Source: a virus
DNA length: 64,000 nucleotides
Virus record (IMG/VR): IMGVR_UViG_3300020186_000013
Location: 124,001-188,000 of that record
Strand: one strand, 5' to 3'
Of the stretch, positions 9,218-16,506 are shown in pieces (the stretch's first letter is position 1; each line of letters begins with the position of its first letter). Position numbers and translations under genes: made by a program. The notes beneath the pieces were generated by a model that had not been told where the DNA came from, made no database searches, and saw nothing but the letters and a program-made list of their open reading frames with translations.

Positions 9218-10510
9218 TCACTGACTTCCGAAGACTCTCTTCGTGACTCGCGAGTAGTCGCCGGACTCTTGGGGGTTCGGCCGCTCGGTGGTCGGAACCG
9301 AGCCGACGGGGTGAACGGTATCGTGGTTCGTAAAGACCCGTTGGTTGGTCTTATTGCCGCCGCTGTGGTCCGCCTTCAGACCCGGCGGTGTGGTGTCCTG
9401 CGGGACCGGCTTCAGCAGGTCGTCGAGGTTCAGCCCAAAGGACTCGGCTTTGATCTGTTGTTGCTTCTGCAACTCGTTCATGTTCGTAGGCGACTGCCCG
9501 TGGAACCGATCAGCCCAGACGTTGTTGGCACCGCCGAGGTTCTGACCGGTCGTCTGAAGTTTCAGCCTGGCATCTTGCATCTTCTTTTGCAACTCGGCCA
9601 TATTGCCGTACTTGCCAGTCTTTAGGCCCGCAACTGCCTCTTCGTGCTGCTGCTTCAGCTGGGCTGCGTACGTCTTCGGGTTGAACCCGGCGTACATCTG
9701 GTCCTTGGTCGGCTGGTACGTACCTGTCTCGACTTGCTGCATCTGATCCGCGAGGTTTTGGATGTGGGCATTGTGGGACTCGGTCAATCGCTGGGCCTCT
9801 TGGTGTGCCCCGGCGTACGTATCAATCGGGTGGTCGCCACGAATGGCGTCGGAGATCTGCCTGCGGCCCGCATACACGCCACCAACAGCCGCAGGGACGC
9901 CGAGACCTACGCCGGCACGACCCAGCCACTTGCCGGACGCGGTCCCCAGCGACGCCGGGGTCGGCATCGTCGGAAGCGAGTTCAGTGAACTCGGAGTCGC
10001 GGCCGGGCTGGGAACCGCCGACCGCGTCACGTTCGGGACCGGCCTTGTCGGTGCGGAGACCGGGCCGGGAACCGCCGACCGCGTCACGTTCGGGACCGGC
10101 CTTGTCGGTGCGGAGACCGGGCCGGTCCCGCCCACCGACGCCCGCGACGACATCGTCGAGGCGGGTGCCGGCACCAGTTTCGGGCCGAGCATACTCTTAA
10201 CGATCGGGGTAGGCGGGATAGGTTGGTTGATCACCCTTCCCCCGACAGCCTGAGTCGGCAGCGTACGCCCCGCAGTCAGCTGCTTCGCCTTGCCGCTGAA
10301 TTTGCCGAATTCCAGCAAGGTATTGCCGGCGTCCCGCAGCGTCCTGGGGTCCAGGCGACCAGCAGCATCTTTCTCCATCAAGACAACGACGGCCGCGATC
10401 TTGGCCATTGACGAGATGGCAGTCAGCGGAGACGGAGAAGCGACCTGGCGATGCCCGCTACGGGCACCGCCGGCCGCTCGTGCCAGTTGTGCGATGACAT
10501 CCATGCCCAT
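9218..10510 (-). CDS. Pro/Ala-rich virion protein with tandem 19-residue repeat
   Basis: Starting at the ATG at 10510 (GGAG seven bases upstream) the product is 430 aa. It has a helical N-terminus, a proline/serine-rich linker holding two perfect copies of a 19-residue unit (GPVSAPTRPVPNVTRSAVP), a short glycine-rich hydrophobic stretch (LGRAGVGLGVPAAVGGVYAG), then a glutamine-rich coiled region (AHIQNLADQMQQVE, MAELQKKMQDARLKLQ) and a polar tail. This layout resembles phage internal or tail-associated proteins. It directly follows the RNA polymerase beta prime gene in transcription order. Confidence 0.65.
   Translation of the reverse strand: MGMDVIAQLARAAGGARSGHRQVASPSPLTAISSMAKIAAVVVLMEKDAAGRLDPRTLRDAGNTLLEFGKFSGKAKQLTAGRTLPTQAVGGRVINQPIPPTPIVKSMLGPKLVPAPASTMSSRASVGGTGPVSAPTRPVPNVTRSAVPGPVSAPTRPVPNVTRSAVPSPAATPSSLNSLPTMPTPASLGTASGKWLGRAGVGLGVPAAVGGVYAGRRQISDAIRGDHPIDTYAGAHQEAQRLTESHNAHIQNLADQMQQVETGTYQPTKDQMYAGFNPKTYAAQLKQQHEEAVAGLKTGKYGNMAELQKKMQDARLKLQTTGQNLGGANNVWADRFHGQSPTNMNELQKQQQIKAESFGLNLDDLLKPVPQDTTPPGLKADHSGGNKTNQRVFTNHDTVHPVGSVPTTERPNPQESGDYSRVTKRVFGSQ
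10012..10125 (-). repeat. Perfect 57-bp tandem duplication within a gene
   Basis: Two adjacent 57-bp copies (shift of exactly 57 from the block beginning GAACCGCCGACCGCGTCACG) encode the repeated 19-residue linker unit. The identity indicates a recent duplication or an actively length-variable linker. Confidence 0.9.
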
Positions 10511-10564
10511 TGCTGTACTCCCTCCCGCGATTATAACGACAAGTCGTTCCTGCAAACCAGACGA

Positions 10565-13500
10565 TTACCGAAGCAAGCTCAGCCAGTCGGAGCCGCCCTT
10601 CTTCATAACCGCTGGAGTTCGGAACTTTGCAAGTTCCGGATAGCGGTCGAAGATGGCGTCCTTCTTCGGGTCGCCCGTCGAGCGAAAGTTGACCAAGTTA
10701 TTGCAGTCCGCCTGCTGGAGCTGGAACTTCGACGCAAGCTCGGAGAGCTCGTCCTGGAACTTGTCAAAGATCTTGGCCTCGTCCACGGACAGTTGAGGCT
10801 TGACGGGGGTGGCGGGTGCTGCGGGAGCGGCCTTCTGGATCGGCGGGATCGACGGGGAGACGGACTCGTCGCCCTGGTAGCCCGGACCGGTCAACGGGGT
10901 CGTACGCCGGTTCGGGTAGGTGAGGTCGATCGGCCGACGGGTGGACGCGGGCGGCATGCCGAGGTTCTGGTTGTATTGGTCCGCCACCTTGCGGTCCTGC
11001 TCGCGTTTCACCGCAGCGACCATCAGCGTCTTCGCGTAGTCGCCGTACATTGGCCCTTTAACCGGGTCGCGGCGGATGTTCGTAAGTTGGGTCGACGACA
11101 GTTTCGCCGGGTCTCCGTATTCCTTCAGAAATAGGGCCTGTTGGTCCGCCATCCGATTCGCCGAGGCAGCCTCCTCCTCCTTCACCTTGTGTTTTCGCTC
11201 GGTGGCCTCTTGCGAAAACTGGGCTTGGAACTTCTGGTCCAGTGTCTTGTGCCACTCGGGGTCGGTGACGTTCTGGGACCGGATCTCGGCGATGCGTTCT
11301 AGGGCTTTCTGCTTCAGCTCCGGCGGCGTGTCCGGATTATTAGCCCGCCGGTGCAGCAACGCATACTCGCTAGCGGCGTTGTTCTGCTCGTCTTGGGCGA
11401 TGTCGCGACGCTCTTGGATTATCGAGCCACCAGTGTGCCCGAGCAGCCGAGCCTGGTGGGCGGGGTTCAAGAAAAAGTTGGCGGCGTCACTGACAGGTGA
11501 CTCCGACTTGCCGGCGAACAGGTTAAACGCATCTTGCAGGGACTGCTCGTTGCGATTTCTCGTGCCCTCGTAATTGCCGCCGATTGCGTTCCCGATATCC
11601 TCGCCCACATCGTTACCCACCATCAGCGGTCGCACGAACTTGCCGAGGAACCCGGCCACGCCCATACGTCCCGGTGCTGCCGGGACACCGGGAGCCGGAT
11701 TGACCGCCTTAGTCCCGGCCAGGGCGTTGCCGATGCGAGAAAAGAGACTACCCTCGCTGCTGACGGTACGTAGGACACGACCGGTTGCCGCCGCAGTTAG
11801 CCCGCCTGCCGCCAGAGCCGCGGGAGCCGCCTTGGCCACGTCAGCCAAACCGATATTCGGCATCTGCGGCCCGCTGTCGGCTTGATTCTGCCCCGGCATG
11901 ACGCCGCCACCGGGGTGGTAGTATTCTTCCTGCCCGTCGCCGTCCTCGTCGCCGTCACCCGGAACACCGCCCATGCCTACCCCACGCCGGCCTGGGTACT
12001 TCGACTGCATGTTGTGGCCGTGGATCTGCCCGGTCAAGACACCCCAGGCGTTCTGATCGAGGCCGTGACCGATCGCCCCGATGCCGCCCTCTTCGATATG
12101 CTGCTGAGCCTGGGTAGGGTCCATGTGGTGTAGGTAGTTCTGGCCGCGTCGGAACCCGCCGTTGTACACGACCGGGTTCTGCTGCTGAGCCTTCTGCTGA
12201 ATGTTGGCGGTCGTCGCCGTGCCGACGCCACCGACGTAATCGTACGACGGCTTCGGGGCCGCAGGGGAGGCCCCAGTTGAGGCCCCAGTAGGAGCCCCAG
12301 TCGCCGCTGGTGGCGAGACCTGCGGTGCAGGCGGCGGTGCAGGCGGCGGTGCAGGCGTCGTCTTCGGGGCGGTCGACGCGATCGGTTTGGGGGCAGTGGC
12401 CGGGTCGTCGGCCTTCTTCAACCGAGACTTCTTGTCCTCCGACCACTTCATTAGGCTGGCCCAGTTCTTCTTGGGGGCCGGTGCCGGTGCGGGTGCCGCC
12501 GGGGGTTTCGCGGCCACGGGCACGCTCGGTCCCGACAGGTCGGGTTTGCTGGTCGGCTCGGGCTGCCGGACCATACCGACCCGGCCGAAGTCCACGGCCC
12601 GTGACAGACCCGGAACAAAGGACGTGCCCAGCTCGTTCGACGTGCCGCCGCGTTGGGCCGCTTCGAGCAGGCTGGCCTTCTGCCCCGACCCGTACATCTT
12701 GGTCATCCAGTCGGGGTCGTGGGCGACGTTCGCCATGCCCCGGATCATCTCGGCCTGGAACGGCGGCGGCTCGGCGTGGACGGTGACGTTGTCGACACCG
12801 AAGTGCTCGAACTCCTTCAGCATCGACGGCCGGACCTTGGTGCCGATCGTGTGGTGTAAGATCGGCCGTTCTAGGTACTTGCCCAGGGCCTTCTTCGGGT
12901 GAACGGACTCGTGCCCGTCGCGGGGCTCGTAAGTGTGCTCCAGCGTCGAGTACGGGACGACGTCGTCCTGTACATGGTCGCCGTGCTCCTCGGTAAGCCG
13001 GACGTGGTTGATGAGGCCGCGTGACAAGACCTCCAGGTTCCGCCGGTTGACCTTGAGCCCGGCCCCCCGCATGGCGTCACGCATGGCCCCCATGAAGTAC
13101 CGCCGGCCCTCACCGATGCCCTTGTGCTCGATCACGGTCGACGGATTCGGCCACCCGTCGGAGAGTATGTCACCAGCTTCGACCTGGTCTCCTGGTTTCA
13201 CCCTCGGGTCGTACCCACGACCGACATAGTGCTGTTGCCCGTCGATGGTGATGAACTTGCCGCCCGCCGGGGCGTCCTCAATCCGCTGGACGATGCCGTC
13301 GACGGTGGAGTGGGCTGCACCGCCCTTGAACGTCTTGGGGGCCTGGATGAGCTGGTTGACGGCCTCGAAGCCGCTCACGGACTTCTCCTGACCGGCGACG
13401 CCGCCGGAGTGCTTGGCACTCAGCTGGCCTTGCTGGAGTGGCTCGGACAGGGCCTGGGCGGCTTGGAGGCCGATCTGCTCGCCCCGCCCAGGGAGACCGC

Positions 13501-14422
13501 CCCGCTCGCGAACGCCGACGTCACGGGAGTAGACACCGCCATCGGGTGAGCCGCCGACCAACGCACTGCGGACGAGGATCTTGTCGTGGCCGAGGGCCTT
13601 CATGTGTTTGAGGATCTTTGGCGTCAGCATCATGTGCCGCTTGTACGGCCCGACGTCCTGGGCCAGGAGGGCACCCTCACTGTCCATGTCGTCGACATCG
13701 ACTGGGAGGCCCCGGTTGGCAGGGTACTCCTGGTCGTGGTCGAGGGCACTGACCATGAGCCGGTGGCTGATCTGGTTCAACTGCTTGGACAGGAAGCCAG
13801 CGTCCTGGGTGGCGAACTTGGTCGCCATGACGCCCTTGCGGGCACCGTACGTGCCAGCCCAGTATTCGGCCGGAGTGAGCCCCTGGCTGTACGAGCGTAT
13901 CACAGGCAGGGGGATGACGTTGTCGTGGTGGTCGGTGTACAGCATGTCGCTGCCACGGAGCGACGACAGGTTCATCTCGTTGCCGCGACTGCCCGACTGG
14001 ACCTGACGGGCCAGGGGGTTGCCCTCGGCGAGGGACTCGGCGTACACGTCCTTCATCTGCTGATCTTGTGCAGCCCCAGCCTTCCGGATGATGAGTTCGT
14101 GCCGCTGCGTGTCGGTGAGCTTGTCGTCGTTGAGGATCTTGTCGATGTCGCCCTGGAGGCTGACGCCGATCTTGTGGGCCGACTTGGCCTTGAGGAGGTG
14201 TTCAAGGGAAAAGCTGTTGCCGCCCGAGCGGGTGGCGACGTGCCGGCCGACGTCGGCCAGCTTCTTCGAGACTTCCAGATACTTCTCGGGGCTCTTCTCA
14301 GCGATCTCCCGGAGAAGGGCGTTCATGCCCTTCTTGTCCATCACCCGGTCGTAATTGCGGTACTCCTCCGGCAACGCTTCGTTGATGAGGAGCTGACCCA
14401 TCGTTGTGCGGAGGGGAGGCAT
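10565..14422 (-). CDS. RNA polymerase beta prime, C-terminal part, fused to virion-like tail
   Basis: The first 600 or so residues match bacterial beta prime downstream of the catalytic loop. TTMGQLLINEALP near the start corresponds to RpoC TVGRALLWEIVP. VQSGSRGNEMNLSSLRG followed by GLTPAEYWAGTYGARKG at 141-197 is the F-loop/bridge-helix region, and GEQIGLQAAQALSEPLQQGQ near 314 is the conserved GEAVGIIAAQSIGEPGTQ block. After about residue 620 comes a proline/alanine linker and roughly 660 residues of glycine-rich and glutamine-rich sequence like the flanking virion proteins, ending MKKGGSDWLSLLR. The catalytic NADFDGD half is encoded separately at 16507-18255. The tail suggests packaging in the virion (inference). 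Confidence 0.92.
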   Translation of the reverse strand: MPPLRTTMGQLLINEALPEEYRNYDRVMDKKGMNALLREIAEKSPEKYLEVSKKLADVGRHVATRSGGNSFSLEHLLKAKSAHKIGVSLQGDIDKILNDDKLTDTQRHELIIRKAGAAQDQQMKDVYAESLAEGNPLARQVQSGSRGNEMNLSSLRGSDMLYTDHHDNVIPLPVIRSYSQGLTPAEYWAGTYGARKGVMATKFATQDAGFLSKQLNQISHRLMVSALDHDQEYPANRGLPVDVDDMDSEGALLAQDVGPYKRHMMLTPKILKHMKALGHDKILVRSALVGGSPDGGVYSRDVGVRERGGLPGRGEQIGLQAAQALSEPLQQGQLSAKHSGGVAGQEKSVSGFEAVNQLIQAPKTFKGGAAHSTVDGIVQRIEDAPAGGKFITIDGQQHYVGRGYDPRVKPGDQVEAGDILSDGWPNPSTVIEHKGIGEGRRYFMGAMRDAMRGAGLKVNRRNLEVLSRGLINHVRLTEEHGDHVQDDVVPYSTLEHTYEPRDGHESVHPKKALGKYLERPILHHTIGTKVRPSMLKEFEHFGVDNVTVHAEPPPFQAEMIRGMANVAHDPDWMTKMYGSGQKASLLEAAQRGGTSNELGTSFVPGLSRAVDFGRVGMVRQPEPTSKPDLSGPSVPVAAKPPAAPAPAPAPKKNWASLMKWSEDKKSRLKKADDPATAPKPIASTAPKTTPAPPPAPPPAPQVSPPAATGAPTGASTGASPAAPKPSYDYVGGVGTATTANIQQKAQQQNPVVYNGGFRRGQNYLHHMDPTQAQQHIEEGGIGAIGHGLDQNAWGVLTGQIHGHNMQSKYPGRRGVGMGGVPGDGDEDGDGQEEYYHPGGGVMPGQNQADSGPQMPNIGLADVAKAAPAALAAGGLTAAATGRVLRTVSSEGSLFSRIGNALAGTKAVNPAPGVPAAPGRMGVAGFLGKFVRPLMVGNDVGEDIGNAIGGNYEGTRNRNEQSLQDAFNLFAGKSESPVSDAANFFLNPAHQARLLGHTGGSIIQERRDIAQDEQNNAASEYALLHRRANNPDTPPELKQKALERIAEIRSQNVTDPEWHKTLDQKFQAQFSQEATERKHKVKEEEAASANRMADQQALFLKEYGDPAKLSSTQLTNIRRDPVKGPMYGDYAKTLMVAAVKREQDRKVADQYNQNLGMPPASTRRPIDLTYPNRRTTPLTGPGYQGDESVSPSIPPIQKAAPAAPATPVKPQLSVDEAKIFDKFQDELSELASKFQLQQADCNNLVNFRSTGDPKKDAIFDRYPELAKFRTPAVMKKGGSDWLSLLR

Positions 14423-14437
14423 CCGTGCCCCTAAGAT

Positions 14438-14455
14438 CTAGAAACCGGAATCTAG
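14438..14455. promoter_or_regulatory. Dispersed near-palindromic element, best copy
   Basis: CTAGAAACCGGAATCTAG has arms CTAGA/TCTAG around CCGG, so it is nearly identical on both strands. It lies 16 bp before the beta prime C-part gene and abuts a GC-rich hairpin. Related copies occur at other gene boundaries in this window. Promoter, operator and recombination boundary are all possible. Confidence 0.6.
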
Positions 14456-14477
14456 CGGCCCGCAACGTGCGGGCCGC
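14455..14477. terminator. GC-rich hairpin next to the palindromic element
   Basis: GCGGCCCGC and GCGGGCCGC form a perfect 9-bp stem around AACGT, 10 bp after the stop of the gene ending at 14487. There is no T-run on the minus strand, so it may attenuate rather than terminate transcription before the beta prime gene. Confidence 0.5.
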
Positions 14478-14486
14478 ACGAGGTGC

Positions 14487-15389
14487 TTAGCGGCGGTTCT
14501 TCTTGGCCTTCTTGCCGGTCACGGGGAGTGCGGGCAAGGGCGGCTCAATCTTCTTGTCCTCGGGGGGCAGGTCGAACAGGTCGTCAACCTCGGCTGCCTC
14601 AGCCGGCTGCACGGCCGACAGGAAGTTCGACGGCGGGGCCATGACGACCGGTTCCTCGGGTTGGAGGAAGTCGTCCGTGCCGTCATCGACCTCGACAGGG
14701 GGCGGGGCCTCGGGGATCGCCTCTTCTTCGACCTCGTCGGTCTTGAGGAAGTCCATCGGGTCGCCCAGGACCGGCTTTTCGCTGCCCTCGCCGTTGGCGA
14801 CCGGGGCACCGTAGATCTCGTCAGGCGTCCGCGTCTCCTTGAGCACGTGAGCCGGACCTCGACCGAGAATGGCGATGTCCCGGTACTGGTCCTCGGTGAT
14901 CGTCTCGCGGGTCACGAGCATCTCCAGCCGCGTCCGCAGCCGCATGACCAAGGCGTTGTCGCCGAACACGTGGATCGTCACCGGCCCGGTCGGGACCATG
15001 TTGACGGCCGAGTGAACGACCGCGTCGACCTCGCGGGCGTCGGTGAGCATCAGCTGACCAGGCACCCGACTGGGGACCGTGGCCATGCCGTTGACGGGAA
15101 TGTCGCCGATTTTGACGCGGTGCCCGCCGGGACGACCAGTCTTCAGTGCGGCGACCTGCTGAGGCGTCGGCTTGCGGTCCTTCGACCGGTAGTACCGGTC
15201 GGTGTCCTTGTCGTTAAGGTCGGCGAGCGAGGCCAAGTTGGTGGGCGGGCCAGGCATGATCGCCTCGCCCGGCTTCATGGTTGTGCTGTCAACGGGCTGG
15301 CCGGCGAACACCGACGGAGTGCCCGATCGGTAGTACCGGTCAGCGTTGTTGGTGTCGAACCGGTTGCGAAGGTCGTCCTGCTGACTCAT
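14487..15389 (-). CDS. Acidic virion-operon protein, unknown
   Basis: The ATG at 15389 follows AGGAGAATGAC, giving 300 aa. Two similar segments occur in the first 70 residues (NNADRYYRSGTPS and KDTDRYYRSKDRK), an internal duplication. A small folded core follows (VTIHVFGDNALVMRLRTRLE, ETITEDQYRDIAILGRG). The last third is acidic and proline-rich and ends in a basic cluster, KKAKKNRR. I do not recognise a family. It lies between the two beta prime genes, so a link with the polymerase or with its packaging is possible. Confidence 0.65.
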   Translation of the reverse strand: MSQQDDLRNRFDTNNADRYYRSGTPSVFAGQPVDSTTMKPGEAIMPGPPTNLASLADLNDKDTDRYYRSKDRKPTPQQVAALKTGRPGGHRVKIGDIPVNGMATVPSRVPGQLMLTDAREVDAVVHSAVNMVPTGPVTIHVFGDNALVMRLRTRLEMLVTRETITEDQYRDIAILGRGPAHVLKETRTPDEIYGAPVANGEGSEKPVLGDPMDFLKTDEVEEEAIPEAPPPVEVDDGTDDFLQPEEPVVMAPPSNFLSAVQPAEAAEVDDLFDLPPEDKKIEPPLPALPVTGKKAKKNRR

Positions 15390-15390
15390 G

Positions 15391-15672
15391 TCATTCTCCT
15401 GGCTTCGGCCCCGCAATCAGTCGGGCACCGGGCGGTGGTTTGGGAAGTTCCAACCGGTCGCAGACGACCGTCTCGCCGATGCCGAGGTTCCTCAGCATGC
15501 GGTTGAAGTCGTCCTGGCCGACGATGGAGATGGCCTGGCTCCGGCCACCTCCGTACTCCGCAGCGACGCCGATCGGGGTGCCGGTGTCCTGGCGGATCAG
15601 GATCTGATTGACCTGCAAGACCAGTGGCCTGCTGTTGCCGATCCCGTCCTTGAGAATCAACTCTACGATCAC
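15391..15672 (-). CDS. Small protein between RNA polymerase genes
   Basis: This 93-aa frame starts with GTG at 15672 (GTGATCGTAGAG) and ends two bases before the next gene's ATG. It contains beta strands (LVLQVNQILIRQDTGTPIGV) and a helical NRMLRNLGIGETVVCDRLEL segment. The compact, low-repeat composition and tight packing support a real gene. Function unknown. Confidence 0.55.
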   Translation of the reverse strand: MIVELILKDGIGNSRPLVLQVNQILIRQDTGTPIGVAAEYGGGRSQAISIVGQDDFNRMLRNLGIGETVVCDRLELPKPPPGARLIAGPKPGE

Positions 15673-15683
15673 GGGTCACCCCA

Positions 15684-16436
15684 CTACGCCGCCGGACGCC
15701 GACGAAGGCTGGCGATCATGGCGGCTTTGTTCATGGTCTCTTCCAGGCCCTTGTGGGAGTACGCCACGCCCGCGTCGGCAGCCGCCTTGCCGCCGCCTCC
15801 GGGTGGTGCACCGCCCATGTCGGGCTGCCCGCCCATCGGGGGCATGCCGCCGGGGGCACCCATGGCCGAGTCCTGCTGCCCGCCGGACTGCTGCTTCGCG
15901 GCCATCTGGGTCAGATCGGTCGGCGTGGCGATCATCTCGCTGGCCGGGATCTTGACACCGAGGGCGTCCGCAATGCGGGCGATCATCTTCGACATCTGCA
16001 TGATGGCGACGTTGACGTCGATCTTGGGCTTGATCTGCCCGGCCATGTTCGAGCCAGACTGAGCCGACCCGCCCTGGACGGCCTGGAGGATCTGGTCCAT
16101 CTTGGCCGTCATCGCCGGGTCGCCGCCACCCCCGCCGCCCGGAGGCGGCATCGGAGGCATGCCCATCATGGACGGGTCCATCGGAGGAGCACCGCCGCCG
16201 GACGGGTCACCGCCGGGAGGCGGGCCACCCATCATAGACGGGTCCATCGGAGGGGCACCGCCGCCCATGGACGGATCGCCGCCAGGAGGAGGGGCACCAC
16301 CGCCGCCGGTCATGGAGGGGTCACCACCGGGCACGAACGCGAGTTTGGTGAAGTTCGCCGACATCTTGCGGCGGGCTTCCTTCACCAACTCGGGGTTACA
16401 CAGGTGGTCGCCGTAAGGCGTCATCAATTGGCTCAT
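15684..16436 (-). CDS. Gly/Pro/Met-rich low-complexity virion protein
   Basis: The 250-aa product begins with a helical module ending in FTKLAFVPGG, one of several KLAF motifs in this cluster. It is followed by about 70 residues of imperfect GGDPSM/GGAPPMDPSMMG repeats. A helical centre (KMDQILQAVQ, VNVAIMQMSKMIARIADALG) and another Gly/Pro-rich stretch follow, and the protein ends MNKAAMIASLRRRPAA. This looks like a flexible linker joining two helical ends. It lies immediately downstream of the split polymerase gene, so it is probably expressed with it. Confidence 0.6.
   Translation of the reverse strand: MSQLMTPYGDHLCNPELVKEARRKMSANFTKLAFVPGGDPSMTGGGGAPPPGGDPSMGGGAPPMDPSMMGGPPPGGDPSGGGAPPMDPSMMGMPPMPPPGGGGGGDPAMTAKMDQILQAVQGGSAQSGSNMAGQIKPKIDVNVAIMQMSKMIARIADALGVKIPASEMIATPTDLTQMAAKQQSGGQQDSAMGAPGGMPPMGGQPDMGGAPPGGGGKAAADAGVAYSHKGLEETMNKAAMIASLRRRPAA
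16162..16293 (-). repeat. Imperfect 66-bp coding repeats
   Basis: The block starting CCCATCATGGACGGGTCCAT at 16162 recurs at 16228 with few changes, and a weaker third copy follows. They encode the DPSMMG...GGAPP repeats of the Gly/Pro-rich protein. Confidence 0.7.
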
Positions 16437-16506
16437 GGAAATCCCTTTCCCGCAGAGGATACCGTATCGAGTTCAAGTTTACTGCAACGCCACGCCACAG
16501 AGAAGA

